Shown here: positions 12,365 to 20,695 of the stretch, piece after piece
Layout of the letters: each line of letters starts with the position of its first letter
Numbering within the stretch: the stretch's first letter is position 1
Assembly (NCBI GenBank): GCA_944389925.1
Contig: CALXOD010000011.1
Coordinates: 1 to 64,000, forward strand
Source: an uncultured Victivallaceae bacterium
Lineage (GTDB): Bacteria; Verrucomicrobiota; Lentisphaeria; Victivallales; Victivallaceae
Direction: 5' to 3'
DNA: 64,000 bases
Made by a program: the position numbers and the translations under genes
The notes under the pieces: model-generated
What the model was told of the DNA's origin: nothing
Databases searched by the model: none
What the model saw: only the letters and a program-made list of their open reading frames with translations

Positions 12365-12592
12365 TTACGCCTTCTGGAAATTCCCGGTACGGATGCAGGA
12401 GGTGCACAGCTTCACCGTCTTGACCGTGCCGCCCTCGCTGATTTTCACACTCTGCAGGTTCGGCTCAAAGGTCCGCTTCACATTTTTGACCACGTGCATC
12501 CCGATCCCGCCGGCCTTCTTCGCCAACCCCTTGCGGGTAATGCAGCCGCCCACTACTTTGCTCTTGCCGCAAAAATGACAAACATTGCTCAT
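12365..12592 (-). CDS. rpmB: 50S ribosomal protein L28
   Basis: 75 aa basic protein of the large ribosomal subunit. It starts MSNVCHFCGK with a CxxC pair and has a second CxxC (LCTSC) near the C-terminus, i.e. the zinc-binding form of L28. The family core GGIGMHVVKNVKRTFEPNLQ is present. Shine-Dalgarno GGGAG precedes the ATG. It is transcribed in the same direction as the tRNA-Lys gene 75 bases upstream and may share its transcript. Own terminator downstream. Confidence 0.95.
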   Translation of the reverse strand: MSNVCHFCGKSKVVGGCITRKGLAKKAGGIGMHVVKNVKRTFEPNLQSVKISEGGTVKTVKLCTSCIRTGNFQKA

Positions 12593-12667
12593 TTCCGATC
12601 TCCCCCGGCCGGGCAGCGCCTGCTCGGGCCGTTATTTGAATGTTTTTTATCTGCAAAAAATAAAAAA

Positions 12668-12743
12668 TGGTGGGTTGACTGGGACTCGAACCCAGGACCA
12701 CCGCCTTAAAAGGGCGATGCTCTACCGACTGAGCTATCAACCC
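12668..12743 (-). tRNA. tRNA-Lys (UUU)
   Basis: 76-nt cloverleaf including an encoded CCA. Acceptor GGGTTGA/TCAACCC with discriminator A; D arm GCTC/GAGC; anticodon stem TCGCC/GGCGG with loop CTTTTAA, anticodon TTT; T arm CTGGG TTCGAGT CCCAG. Confidence 0.97.
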
Positions 12744-12821
12744 ACCAGAATAACTTCCAGCGATTACGATTCGTTACTTTATCATATCAACACAAAAAAA
12801 TCAAGCTGAAAATATTTTTTT

Positions 12822-13739
12822 TCACATTTTTTCCCCAGTTTTCTCCGACTCCACCCGCTCTTGGGCCCCCACCAGCTCTTCCGCCCGAAAGGAACTGCGC
12901 ACCAGCGGTCCGGATGCAACATTCACAAACCCCATGGCCAGCGCTGCCTCCTGATATCGCTCGAACTGCTCCGGCGTCACATAACGCGCCAACGGCCAGT
13001 GCGAAGAAGACGGCGGCAGATACTGCCCCACCGTCAGCAGCGTCACTCCTGCATCGCGCAGATCGCGCATCGCCGCCAACACCTCCGAATCGTCCTCGCC
13101 CAGTCCCACCATCAGACCGGATTTTACCGGGATCCGGCGACCGCCTATTTCGGCCGCCAGTGCCAGAACCTTCAGTGAACGCCGGTAGGTTGCTCGACAA
13201 CGGATTTTTCCGGAAAGGCGCTCCACCGTTTCCAGATTATGATTGAAGACGGCGGGTCCCGCCGCCAACACCCGCCGTATGGCATCTGCATCACCGTTAA
13301 AATCCGGCGTCAGCACTTCGACTCCTGTTTCCGGAAGCCGCCGTCGAACCGCCTCAATCACCGCGGCAAAGCAGCCGGCACCACCATCGGGCAGATCATC
13401 CCGCGTCACACTGGTTATCACCACATAACGCAACTGCAATTTTGCCGCTGCCTCGGCCACCCGTTTCGCCTCGTCCGGTTCCGGCGGCAAAGGCTGTACG
13501 GCACAGGGAATCCCACAGAACCGGCAATTCCGGGTGCAATGATCCCCCATAATCAGAAACGTGGCGGTCCGCCGATGGAAACACTCGCCCAGATTCGGAC
13601 AACGGGCACCGGCACAGACCGTATTCAAACGCAAATCCCGCAACAACGCGGTAACCTCTTCCCGGCCGCTGCCGACCTCAACCTTCACCCGGATCCACGC
13701 CGGCAGACGCGGCCGGGGCAATCTCCCGGAATCGGCCAT
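12822..13739 (-). CDS. lipA: lipoyl synthase
   Basis: 305 aa radical-SAM enzyme that inserts two sulfurs into protein-bound octanoyl groups to make lipoate. Auxiliary-cluster motif Cys42-x4-Cys47-x5-Cys53 (CAGARCPNLGEC) and radical-SAM motif Cys68-x3-Cys72-x2-Cys75 (CTRNCRFC) are intact. The C-terminal RSSF motif supplies the serine ligand of the auxiliary cluster. Conserved FNHNLETV and TVGQYLPPS are present. The start is 3 bases after the fabF-like stop, so the two genes form an operon. The lipoate transferase and the 2-oxoacid dehydrogenase or glycine-cleavage targets are not in the window. Confidence 0.96.
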   Translation of the reverse strand: MADSGRLPRPRLPAWIRVKVEVGSGREEVTALLRDLRLNTVCAGARCPNLGECFHRRTATFLIMGDHCTRNCRFCGIPCAVQPLPPEPDEAKRVAEAAAKLQLRYVVITSVTRDDLPDGGAGCFAAVIEAVRRRLPETGVEVLTPDFNGDADAIRRVLAAGPAVFNHNLETVERLSGKIRCRATYRRSLKVLALAAEIGGRRIPVKSGLMVGLGEDDSEVLAAMRDLRDAGVTLLTVGQYLPPSSSHWPLARYVTPEQFERYQEAALAMGFVNVASGPLVRSSFRAEELVGAQERVESEKTGEKM

Positions 13740-13742
13740 CGC

Positions 13743-14972
13743 TCAGTTACCACAATCGGAAATCACCACACTGACGTTCGATCCGCCAAATGCAAAACTG
13801 TTCGACAACGCATGACGCACCCGGACCCCCTCCCGGTATTCGCGAATCAAATCAGCCCAGCCAAATTCCGGCTCGGGATTATCCAGATTGATGGAACGCG
13901 ACAGAAACTGCTTTTCCATCATAATGGAAGTAAAAATAATTTCCGCGGCTCCGGTTGCCCCCACCATATGACCGGTCTGAGATTTCGTACTGTTGATGGC
14001 AACCTTGCTGCCGAATACGTCCCGCAAGGCCGCCATCTCCACCGGATCCCCCACCGGCGTGGCGGTCCCGTGCGTATTCACATAGGTAACGTCGGATGGA
14101 CGCAATCCCGCATCCGCCACGGCCTGCCGCATGACCTCCATACAGGACGGAGCATCGGGCACCACCATGTCTGAAGCATTGCTGTTGGAGGCGACACCGC
14201 TGATTTCGCTGATGGGACGGGCACCGCGCCGGGTTACGCTGCGGCCGGATTCCAGAATCATATAACCGGCTCCACCGGCCAGCACAAATCCATCCCGATC
14301 CCGATCGAAGGGTCGGCTGGCAATTTCGGGCTGATCATTGTACTTGCGGGAAAGCGCGCGAATGGCATTAAACCCCAGCGCCTGAACCCAGTCCAGCTGC
14401 TCTGCTCCGCCGGCCACCACAATATCATAAAGACCGCTGCGAATCAGCCGGGCGGCGACCATGACCGCCAGAGCACTGCTGGCACAGGCGGCAGACACGT
14501 CGTACGACTCGCCTTTGAATCCAAATATCAGCGACAGATTGGAAATAGCCGAAGAAGGCATTACCCGCGGAACCACATACGGAGAAACGGTGCGCAACCT
14601 GCCGGAATCGTCAAATTTCCGGGTTTCCCCGAAAACCTCTCGGTAGTTGCTTCCTGCCACCCCACCGATTACGGCGATGCGCAGATGCGGCACTTCCTCC
14701 AGAGCGATTCCCGCCTCTGCCAGTGCTTCACTGACTGCCGCCACCGACATGACGCCGGTAGGAGGACAGAAACGCAACGTTTTCCGGTCAATCAGCGTCG
14801 TCGGCGGATTTTCATCCGCCAGACCACCGACCAGGCTCTCCAACTGATGGTCGACAAACTCGGGCACCCGGACCACGCCCGAACTGCCGTCCCGCAAAGC
14901 CTGCTCATTAGCCGCCAACCCGTTTCCCAGCGGCGTCACGAGACCGCGACCGGTGATGAACACTTTTTCCAT
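13743..14972 (-). CDS. fabF: beta-ketoacyl-ACP synthase (FabF/FabB family)
   Basis: 409 aa condensing enzyme of fatty-acid synthesis. The Cys-His-His triad is visible: SAACASS (Cys at about 163), NTHGTATPVGD, and KSQTGHMVGATGA. The NSFAFGGSNVSVVI C-terminal motif is also typical. Start set at the ATG giving MEKVFITGRG; GGAG lies 10 bases upstream. An ATG six bases earlier (14978) is equally possible, and the longer form from 14990 is unlikely. First gene of an operon with lipA, a linkage that makes sense because lipoate derives from octanoyl-ACP. FabF versus FabB cannot be settled from the motifs, and a role in a special lipid pathway is not excluded. Confidence 0.9.
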   Translation of the reverse strand: MEKVFITGRGLVTPLGNGLAANEQALRDGSSGVVRVPEFVDHQLESLVGGLADENPPTTLIDRKTLRFCPPTGVMSVAAVSEALAEAGIALEEVPHLRIAVIGGVAGSNYREVFGETRKFDDSGRLRTVSPYVVPRVMPSSAISNLSLIFGFKGESYDVSAACASSALAVMVAARLIRSGLYDIVVAGGAEQLDWVQALGFNAIRALSRKYNDQPEIASRPFDRDRDGFVLAGGAGYMILESGRSVTRRGARPISEISGVASNSNASDMVVPDAPSCMEVMRQAVADAGLRPSDVTYVNTHGTATPVGDPVEMAALRDVFGSKVAINSTKSQTGHMVGATGAAEIIFTSIMMEKQFLSRSINLDNPEPEFGWADLIREYREGVRVRHALSNSFAFGGSNVSVVISDCGN

Positions 14973-15099
14973 CGGCATCCCGCTCCACATTTTGAATCAT
15001 ACACAAGAATCCGCCATAATATAACCGGGTTCACGCCATTTTCTATGGAAACAGGGAAAATTCCGTGGAATATTTCAACAAATCACTGTATAGTAAGAT

Positions 15100-16128
15100 A
15101 TGAATCGAATATCTACAAACACACGACTGCTGGAAACCACGGATCTGAATATCGGATTTGCCGCCGGCGAAAAAGTTCTGCCGGTGGTCAGCTCCGTATC
15201 CTTTTACGTCGATGCCGGAGAAATTCTCGCACTCGTCGGCGAATCCGGTTGTGGAAAAAGTATCAGCTGCCTGGCTTTGACCCGGCTGCTGCCTTCGCCA
15301 CCGGCCCGGATCAAGGCAGGTGCCATCCGCTTTTATTCCTCAGAAGGAGCGGTGGAACTGCATCAGGCCCCTGCCCGGGCCTTGCGACGAATTCGAGGCG
15401 GCGGTATCGGCTACATTTTTCAGGAACCTTCTGCTTCGCTCAATCCGGTACTGCGTATTGGTGATCAGATCGCCGAAGCGATCGAACTGCATCGCCCGGA
15501 GGTCGAAGACGTGCGCGCCGAAGTTATTTCCCTGCTTACTCAAGTGGGAATTCCTGCTCCGGAGAGCCGTGCAGATGCCTACCCTCATGAACTTTCCGGC
15601 GGCATGCAGCAGCGCGTCATGATTGCCATGGCGCTGGCCGGCGCGCCCCGATTGCTGGTGGCGGATGAACCGACCACCGCATTGGACGTGACGATTCAAG
15701 CCCAGATTCTGGAATTGATCGACCGTACGCGAAAAGAACGCAATATGGGAGTAATCCTCGTCACCCACAACCTGGGCATCGTCGCCGAACTCGCGGATCG
15801 CGTCGCCGTCATGTATGCGGGAACCCTGGTGGAAAGCTGCGCCACGGAACCATTGCTCCAGTCACCAGCCCATCCTTATACCGCGGCTCTGCTGGCAGCG
15901 GTGCCGCGTTCCGGGTCAGGTCGTGCCCGGCTGACCACCATTCCGGGAGCCGTGCCGCCGCCGGGACAATATCCGCGCGGATGCCGATTTTTCGGTCGCT
16001 GTGAACACTGTGCGACTTTGTCGGAGGCACAGCAGCAGCTCTGTCGCGACCAACTGCCGGAAGAACGGGAAATCACTCCTGGCCATACCTGCCGCTGTCA
16101 TTATCCCTTAACGGAGAAAACCGGATGA
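15100..16128 (+). CDS. oligopeptide/dipeptide ABC transporter ATPase (OppD/DppD-like), orphan
   Basis: 342 aa cytoplasmic ATPase. Walker A GESGCGKS at 47-54, Q-loop FQEPSASLNP, signature LSGGMQQR, Walker B LLVADEPTTALD and the H-loop (VTHNLG) are complete. The C-terminal oligopeptide-transporter extension is present (HPYTAALLAAVPR, IPGAVPPPGQYPRGCRF, later cysteines as in the Fe-S form of OppD). No permease, binding protein or OppF partner lies nearby; the next gene overlaps by 4 bases (ATGA) and encodes a TPR protein. No clear Shine-Dalgarno precedes the ATG, and a TATAGT lies only 5 bases upstream of it, so the transcript may be nearly leaderless. Confidence 0.92.
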   Translation: MNRISTNTRLLETTDLNIGFAAGEKVLPVVSSVSFYVDAGEILALVGESGCGKSISCLALTRLLPSPPARIKAGAIRFYSSEGAVELHQAPARALRRIRGGGIGYIFQEPSASLNPVLRIGDQIAEAIELHRPEVEDVRAEVISLLTQVGIPAPESRADAYPHELSGGMQQRVMIAMALAGAPRLLVADEPTTALDVTIQAQILELIDRTRKERNMGVILVTHNLGIVAELADRVAVMYAGTLVESCATEPLLQSPAHPYTAALLAAVPRSGSGRARLTTIPGAVPPPGQYPRGCRFFGRCEHCATLSEAQQQLCRDQLPEEREITPGHTCRCHYPLTEKTG

Positions 16129-16721
16129 TCAAACAGTCAAAACTTTTCTGCCTGCTCATCCCTCTGGCCTGCGTGGTTCTGCTGACGACCCTGCTGGTGG
16201 CCACATACCGTTTCCCGACATACCGCCGGACTGCCACCGCCGCTGAGCGACAAAATTCCGCCCGGCTCGAACGGATCATGCAGAAACTTGGCCGTGCATA
16301 TTCGGAGGTAGAAGATGGTCGACTGGCCACCGCGGAGGTTATCCTGAAAGAAATTCTCCAGCATGAACAGCATCCGATGGCATTGCGGCTGCTGGGCCGT
16401 ATTTACTACGAAAGCGGTCGCTTCCCGGAAGCGGAGGAGATTTTCCGAAAACTGATCGATCGCAACATGTTCGATGCCCCGGCACACAATAATCTTGGAC
16501 AGGTGCTTTTCCGGCGCGGCCGATATCAGGAGTCTCTGGGAGAACTGCAGAAATCTCTGGAGCTGAATCCGGAATCTCCATTGGTTCATTTGAACTTATC
16601 CAGCGTTTACGCGGCGCTGAATGATCAGGAAGCCGCCCGACAACATTTTCTGGAAGCCCGAAAACGTCTGGGCGGCCCCGGCGGAGAGCTGGAAAACCAT
16701 ACGAACAAACCGAAAAAATGA
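16125..16721 (+). CDS. membrane-anchored TPR-repeat protein
   Basis: 198 aa. One N-terminal hydrophobic helix (about 8-26, LFCLLIPLACVVLLTTLLVA), then tetratricopeptide repeats from about 75 to 180 (AEVILKEILQHEQHPMALRLLGRIYYESGRF and similar helical pairs, each with the GRYxE/LxxNP pattern). It is predicted to expose the TPR region outside the cytoplasmic membrane as a protein-binding scaffold. Starts in an ATGA overlap with the OppD-like gene, and its own stop overlaps the mutL start by 4 bases, so all three are translationally coupled. No specific partner can be named. Confidence 0.8.
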   Translation: MIKQSKLFCLLIPLACVVLLTTLLVATYRFPTYRRTATAAERQNSARLERIMQKLGRAYSEVEDGRLATAEVILKEILQHEQHPMALRLLGRIYYESGRFPEAEEIFRKLIDRNMFDAPAHNNLGQVLFRRGRYQESLGELQKSLELNPESPLVHLNLSSVYAALNDQEAARQHFLEARKRLGGPGGELENHTNKPKK

Positions 16722-18646
16722 GCAAAATTCACGTCCTTTCCGAACACCTCAGCAACCGTATCGCCGCCGGCGAAGTCATCGAGCGTCCGGCATCAGTGCT
16801 TAAGGAACTGGTGGAAAACGCCATTGATGCCGGCGCCGACCGGATCCGCGTAGAAGTCGAGCGCGCAGGAACCCGCCTTATCGCCGTCTCCGACAACGGC
16901 TGCGGAATGGATCCCGATGACGCACTGCTGTCACTGGAACCGCACGGCACCAGCAAAATTCGGGAAGAAGCCGACATTGACCGTATCTGCACCCTGGGCT
17001 TCCGGGGGGAAGCGATTCCCTCCATTGCGGCTATTTCCCGTTTTTCCATTGAAACCCGCACAGCAGATGCGTTGGAGGGGTTCCGCGTGGAGGTTGCCGG
17101 AGGAAAAATTCTCGAAACACTGCCCGCCGGCTGTGCCCCGGGGACGACGGTGCGGGTGCGTGATCTTTTTTTCAACACCCCCGCGCGGAAAAAGTTTCTG
17201 AAAAGCCCGGCCACGGAAGAACACCACCTGGAAGAGGCCCTGCTGATGCTGGCCCTGCCCTATCCTCAGATTACCTTCGAATTGCTGATGGACGGGCGGC
17301 CCGCGATCCATTCGCCAGCCTCGAAACAGCTGGATTCCCGGTTACGGGCCTTTTTCGGTCGCCACTTCCAGGAACAGATGCTGCCGGTACAGCATCGTGA
17401 AAACGGAATTGAAATCAGCGGCTATATCGCTGCGCCGGGATTCACACGCAACAGCCGTCGCGAGCAGCGCACCTTCGTCAATGGCCGCGCCGTGGAATCC
17501 CCGGCACTTTACCGGGGACTGCGGGAAGGTTACGCAACGTTAAGTGATGCGGGGCGTTATCCGCCCTGTGTCCTTTTCCTCACGCTGGAGCCGACGGCGG
17601 TGGATGTAAACGTCCATCCGGCCAAACGCGAAGTCCGTTTCAAACAAGAATATGTCGTCTCCCGCGCAGTGGCGGCAGCAGTGGGAGCCGCACTCCGACG
17701 CCGCAGCACTCCGACCTCCGCGCTGGATCCCAAAGTGCCGATGGAGCCGCTGCTGGAAAGCGTCCGGGTGCATTATACCCCCTCTCCGGTACAACAAGAG
17801 GATTTCTTTGCCGCCTCGGAACAGGACCGTACGCCGCTGGCTCCCGCCTCGGAAACCGTCCCTGTTGCCCCCCCTCAGGACCTTTCGTCTGCTGTCAGCG
17901 GGAAAACCGGAGCCGCCAACGCGTTCTCCGGTCTGACGGATCGGCCCGATCTTTCTCATGATACAGAGACTCCAGCCCCCTCATCTCCCCGGCCGGAGAG
18001 TTCGAATACAACGGAGTCTGCCTCTCTCTCTCCCCGCACACCGCATCCGCTTCCCGGAGCCATGGTGTTTAACGGTAACTGGCCGACAGCGGTGATCGGA
18101 GTGCTGGATGACACCTATATTATTGCCTCCGGCCCGGCGGGGCTGGTGCTGGTGGACCAGCATGCCGCCCACGAACGAATCCTGTTTGAACAGCTGCTGC
18201 GGGACAGCAGCGCGGGCATACCGGCCCAGCGGCTGCTGTTGCCGCTCTCCGTGGAGTTACCGCGCACAGCAGCAGCGATGTTGTGGCGCAGCCGGGATCT
18301 GCTGGAAAAACTGGGCTTCGATCTGGAACCGCTGGGCAACCATACCATCATGTTGAACGCGGTTCCCGCCGCCCTGCCGACGGGAGATCTGGAAAAGTTG
18401 TTATTGGACATGCTGGCTGAATTAATCGACAACACTGCCGCGCGTCTGCCGCTGGAAGCTGAATTCGTGGCACGGGCCGCCTGCAAAGCCGCGATAAAAG
18501 CCCACGATCATCTGACGCCGGAGATGGCCCGGCAACTGCTGGAACAACTGGGCAAATGCCGCCAGGGCACCCTCTGCCCGCATGGTCGGCCGACTATGCT
18601 GACCATCACGCTGACCGAAATCGAACGCCGATTTGGTCGAAAATAA
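16718..18646 (+). CDS. mutL: DNA mismatch repair protein MutL
   Basis: 642 aa. N-terminal GHKL ATPase with ELVENAIDAGA, DNGCGM, GFRGEAIPSIAAIS and the NTPARKKFLK segment; a transducer domain follows to about 340; then a low-complexity linker rich in Pro/Ser/Glu (about 345-440); C-terminal dimerisation/endonuclease domain with DQHAAHERILFE (matching DQHA(x)2E(x)4E), ACKAAIK and CPHGRPT. The endonuclease motifs imply a nicking MutL of the kind found in bacteria without MutH. ATGA overlap with the TPR gene upstream. No mutS in the window. Confidence 0.97.
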   Translation: MSKIHVLSEHLSNRIAAGEVIERPASVLKELVENAIDAGADRIRVEVERAGTRLIAVSDNGCGMDPDDALLSLEPHGTSKIREEADIDRICTLGFRGEAIPSIAAISRFSIETRTADALEGFRVEVAGGKILETLPAGCAPGTTVRVRDLFFNTPARKKFLKSPATEEHHLEEALLMLALPYPQITFELLMDGRPAIHSPASKQLDSRLRAFFGRHFQEQMLPVQHRENGIEISGYIAAPGFTRNSRREQRTFVNGRAVESPALYRGLREGYATLSDAGRYPPCVLFLTLEPTAVDVNVHPAKREVRFKQEYVVSRAVAAAVGAALRRRSTPTSALDPKVPMEPLLESVRVHYTPSPVQQEDFFAASEQDRTPLAPASETVPVAPPQDLSSAVSGKTGAANAFSGLTDRPDLSHDTETPAPSSPRPESSNTTESASLSPRTPHPLPGAMVFNGNWPTAVIGVLDDTYIIASGPAGLVLVDQHAAHERILFEQLLRDSSAGIPAQRLLLPLSVELPRTAAAMLWRSRDLLEKLGFDLEPLGNHTIMLNAVPAALPTGDLEKLLLDMLAELIDNTAARLPLEAEFVARAACKAAIKAHDHLTPEMARQLLEQLGKCRQGTLCPHGRPTMLTITLTEIERRFGRK

Positions 18647-18678
18647 GGAAAAAAACACATTTTTTTACTTTTTTGAGC

Positions 18679-18706
18679 TTGCAAAAAAAGGTTTCGGCTG
18701 TAATTT
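18679..18706 (+). promoter_or_regulatory. candidate promoter of tRNA-Arg
   Basis: TTGCAA, 16-nt spacer, TAATTT, ending 22 bases before the tRNA. Confidence 0.4.
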
Positions 18707-18728
18707 AAGAAACGTTGTCACACTGAGT

Positions 18729-18805
18729 GCACCCATAGCTCAATTGGATAGAGCGTCTGGCTACGGACCAGAAGGTTTGGGGTTCAAATCCCTATGGGTG
18801 TACCA
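18729..18805 (+). tRNA. tRNA-Arg (ACG)
   Basis: 77-nt cloverleaf with encoded CCA. Acceptor GCACCCA/TGGGTGT (first pair G-U), anticodon stem TCTGG/CCAGA, loop CTACGGA with anticodon ACG (read as ICG after deamination), T arm TGGGG TTCAAAT CCCTA. Confidence 0.96.
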
Positions 18806-18810
18806 TTTTT

Positions 18811-19806
18811 TTATTGTTTTCCATTATTTTTGCTGCAGAAGCTTCTTTCTGACCTGTCCATGCTGCTTGCCGGAACATTTCCCTTGTTAACCGGCGGTGG
18901 AGCAGAAGCGGAATGACCGAGGAAAATGGTGTTGACATATTGCCCTGAAGCAGTTTCCACCAGATCGAATTGATGCAGCTCTCCGGCAACGGCAATCTTC
19001 CGGTACTGTCCCGGCGCGTGCCCCACCTTCCGCTTGAACAAGCCGGCAAAATAGTATTCGTTGGAAAAATGCAAGTCGGCGGCAATCTGCTTGATCGTCC
19101 GTCGGGTACTGCACAACAGTTCCTGCGCCGCCGCCAGCTTTCGCTTCAATAAGTACTGGTACGGAGTTTCTCCGAAATCCCGCCGGAAAATGCGAATAAC
19201 CTGAACCTCCGAACGATGCAGAATCCTGCCCATCGTCGCCAGATCCGGCATTGGATGGAAAATCTGTTTTTCCAGAAAATCGCGCAATGTCCGCCCCTCG
19301 TCGCTGATCGGCCCCTCAGCCTCCACCAGCGTCTGAACGTCCGCTGCCATCTGCATGATAATCGTACTGATAATCTCCGGTCCCAGCGGCAGATGCGCTT
19401 GTTCCGGATTTTTCCGTAATCGGCTCAATCCTTCGGTGAACAACTCCGGTCGGGAAAAACGTCGGACCCAGTGCACATGTTCCAGATCGTAGATGCGCAG
19501 CAGTTCACGAACCAGCAATCCGCTGACATTGAACCAGTGTTTCACCCAGGGATCATCCGAATCGGACCGGTATATGCGCCGCCCGCAATCCGGTACGAGG
19601 TACACGTCTCCGGCTTCGGGAAAAAATTCCGCATCATCCACGATCAGATGACCTCGTCCCCGCTCCACGTATTCGAAAACAAAATAGGCATCCAGTGCGC
19701 GCATATCAATGCAATAATTGCCATCACAATACGAACTCCCCGCCAGATGCAGTCGAAACGGCGACCGGGATGCCGCTTTCGGAGGAAAGATGAACTCCTC
19801 ATACAT
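18811..19806 (-). CDS. AraC-family transcriptional regulator
   Basis: 331 aa. N-terminal cupin-like sensor region (about 20-150, with GRGHLIVDDAEFFPEAGDVYLVP) and a C-terminal AraC double helix-turn-helix (about 205-305; RRTIKQIAADLHFSNEYYFAGLFK and GHAPGQYRK). Start set at the ATG giving MYEEFIF; AAGGA lies about 8 bases upstream, and an ATG two codons earlier is also possible. It is divergent from the prepilin-heparinase pair starting at 19933, so it most likely controls that pair in response to a sugar, as AraC regulators of carbohydrate genes do. The 3' end lies only 5 bases from the tRNA-Arg. Confidence 0.9.
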   Translation of the reverse strand: MYEEFIFPPKAASRSPFRLHLAGSSYCDGNYCIDMRALDAYFVFEYVERGRGHLIVDDAEFFPEAGDVYLVPDCGRRIYRSDSDDPWVKHWFNVSGLLVRELLRIYDLEHVHWVRRFSRPELFTEGLSRLRKNPEQAHLPLGPEIISTIIMQMAADVQTLVEAEGPISDEGRTLRDFLEKQIFHPMPDLATMGRILHRSEVQVIRIFRRDFGETPYQYLLKRKLAAAQELLCSTRRTIKQIAADLHFSNEYYFAGLFKRKVGHAPGQYRKIAVAGELHQFDLVETASGQYVNTIFLGHSASAPPPVNKGNVPASSMDRSERSFCSKNNGKQ

Positions 19807-19932
19807 GATCATAATCCTTATCATTTTATCTATAAAAAGCATTTTTTATCCATTTTTCTGTAATATAATATAATTAGATATAAAAAATTCAACCGCCAGA
19901 AAGATCTTCCCCCCAAAGAAAGGGCTCGGCTT

Positions 19933-20694
19933 ATGAAAAGGTTATTTTTCCGGTTCACGCTGATTGAACTCCTGGTGGTCATTGCCATCATCGCAATTCT
20001 GGCTGCCATGTTGTTGCCGTCTCTCAACAAGGCGCGGTCCAAAGCGCACCAGATCAGCTGCGTCAATCAGCTTAAGCAAATGGGACTGCTGGATGCCGTC
20101 TACACCGCGGACAACAACGATTTCATCATCCCCGCCGCCCGTCCCGGAGCGGACGGCGCCACCCGCTGGTATCAATATATGTACCGATACGAACGCGGCA
20201 TGTTTTCCCGAAAAGGCACTCGGGAAAGCGACGGTTCGGCGGTACCGCTGTGTCCGGCAGCCTATTCCGAACGAGGGTTGACCGACTATCTTTACTCCGG
20301 GACCTGGCCGGAATACAACCCGGATGCCGACAGTTCCGCCATTGCCTATTGCGGCGACTACGGGCGCAATAAGGAGGCCGGCTATCTTGCGTCAGAAAAC
20401 GTTCCCTGGACCAAACAGACTCAGATCGTCACGCCGGCACGGAAAATGGCGATCTTCGACGCCTACTACATGATCGAAGGGATCAATGCCTGGGCCACCG
20501 CAGACGATGTCTATCGGCTCCAGGGCGGCCGGGTCTCCTGGACCCGGCACGGCACCACCAGCGCGAATACGCTCTATTTCGATGGTCATGCCGCACCGCA
20601 ACAGCGCTTCCACAATCAGACGAAATACGGTTCGACGTACCTCCTCTACATTCACTGCGTGCTGACCAAGCGACGCAATCCCGCGGTGCAGTGA
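19933..20694 (+). CDS. prepilin-like protein (type II pseudopilin N-terminus, H-X-DG C-terminus)
   Basis: 253 aa. Short basic leader then [17 protein letters not shown]: prepilin-peptidase site with the conserved Glu five residues after the cleavage point, and one hydrophobic helix. The extracytoplasmic part ends with [16 protein letters not shown], a variant (ten intervening residues) of the H-X9-DG motif found in Planctomycetota and Lentisphaerota prepilins. Cysteines SCVNQLK after the helix and CPAAY mid-protein are family features. Shine-Dalgarno AAAGGG precedes the ATG; overlapping TATAAT hexamers at 19864-19874 are a likely -10. The heparinase-like gene begins one base after this stop, so the two are co-translated. 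Exact role unknown; it may be a pilus or secretion-tip subunit. Confidence 0.9.
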   Translation: MKRLFFRFTLIELLVVIAIIAILAAMLLPSLNKARSKAHQISCVNQLKQMGLLDAVYTADNNDFIIPAARPGADGATRWYQYMYRYERGMFSRKGTRESDGSAVPLCPAAYSERGLTDYLYSGTWPEYNPDADSSAIAYCGDYGRNKEAGYLASENVPWTKQTQIVTPARKMAIFDAYYMIEGINAWATADDVYRLQGGRVSWTRHGTTSANTLYFDGHAAPQQRFHNQTKYGSTYLLYIHCVLTKRRNPAVQ

Positions 20695-20695
20695 C

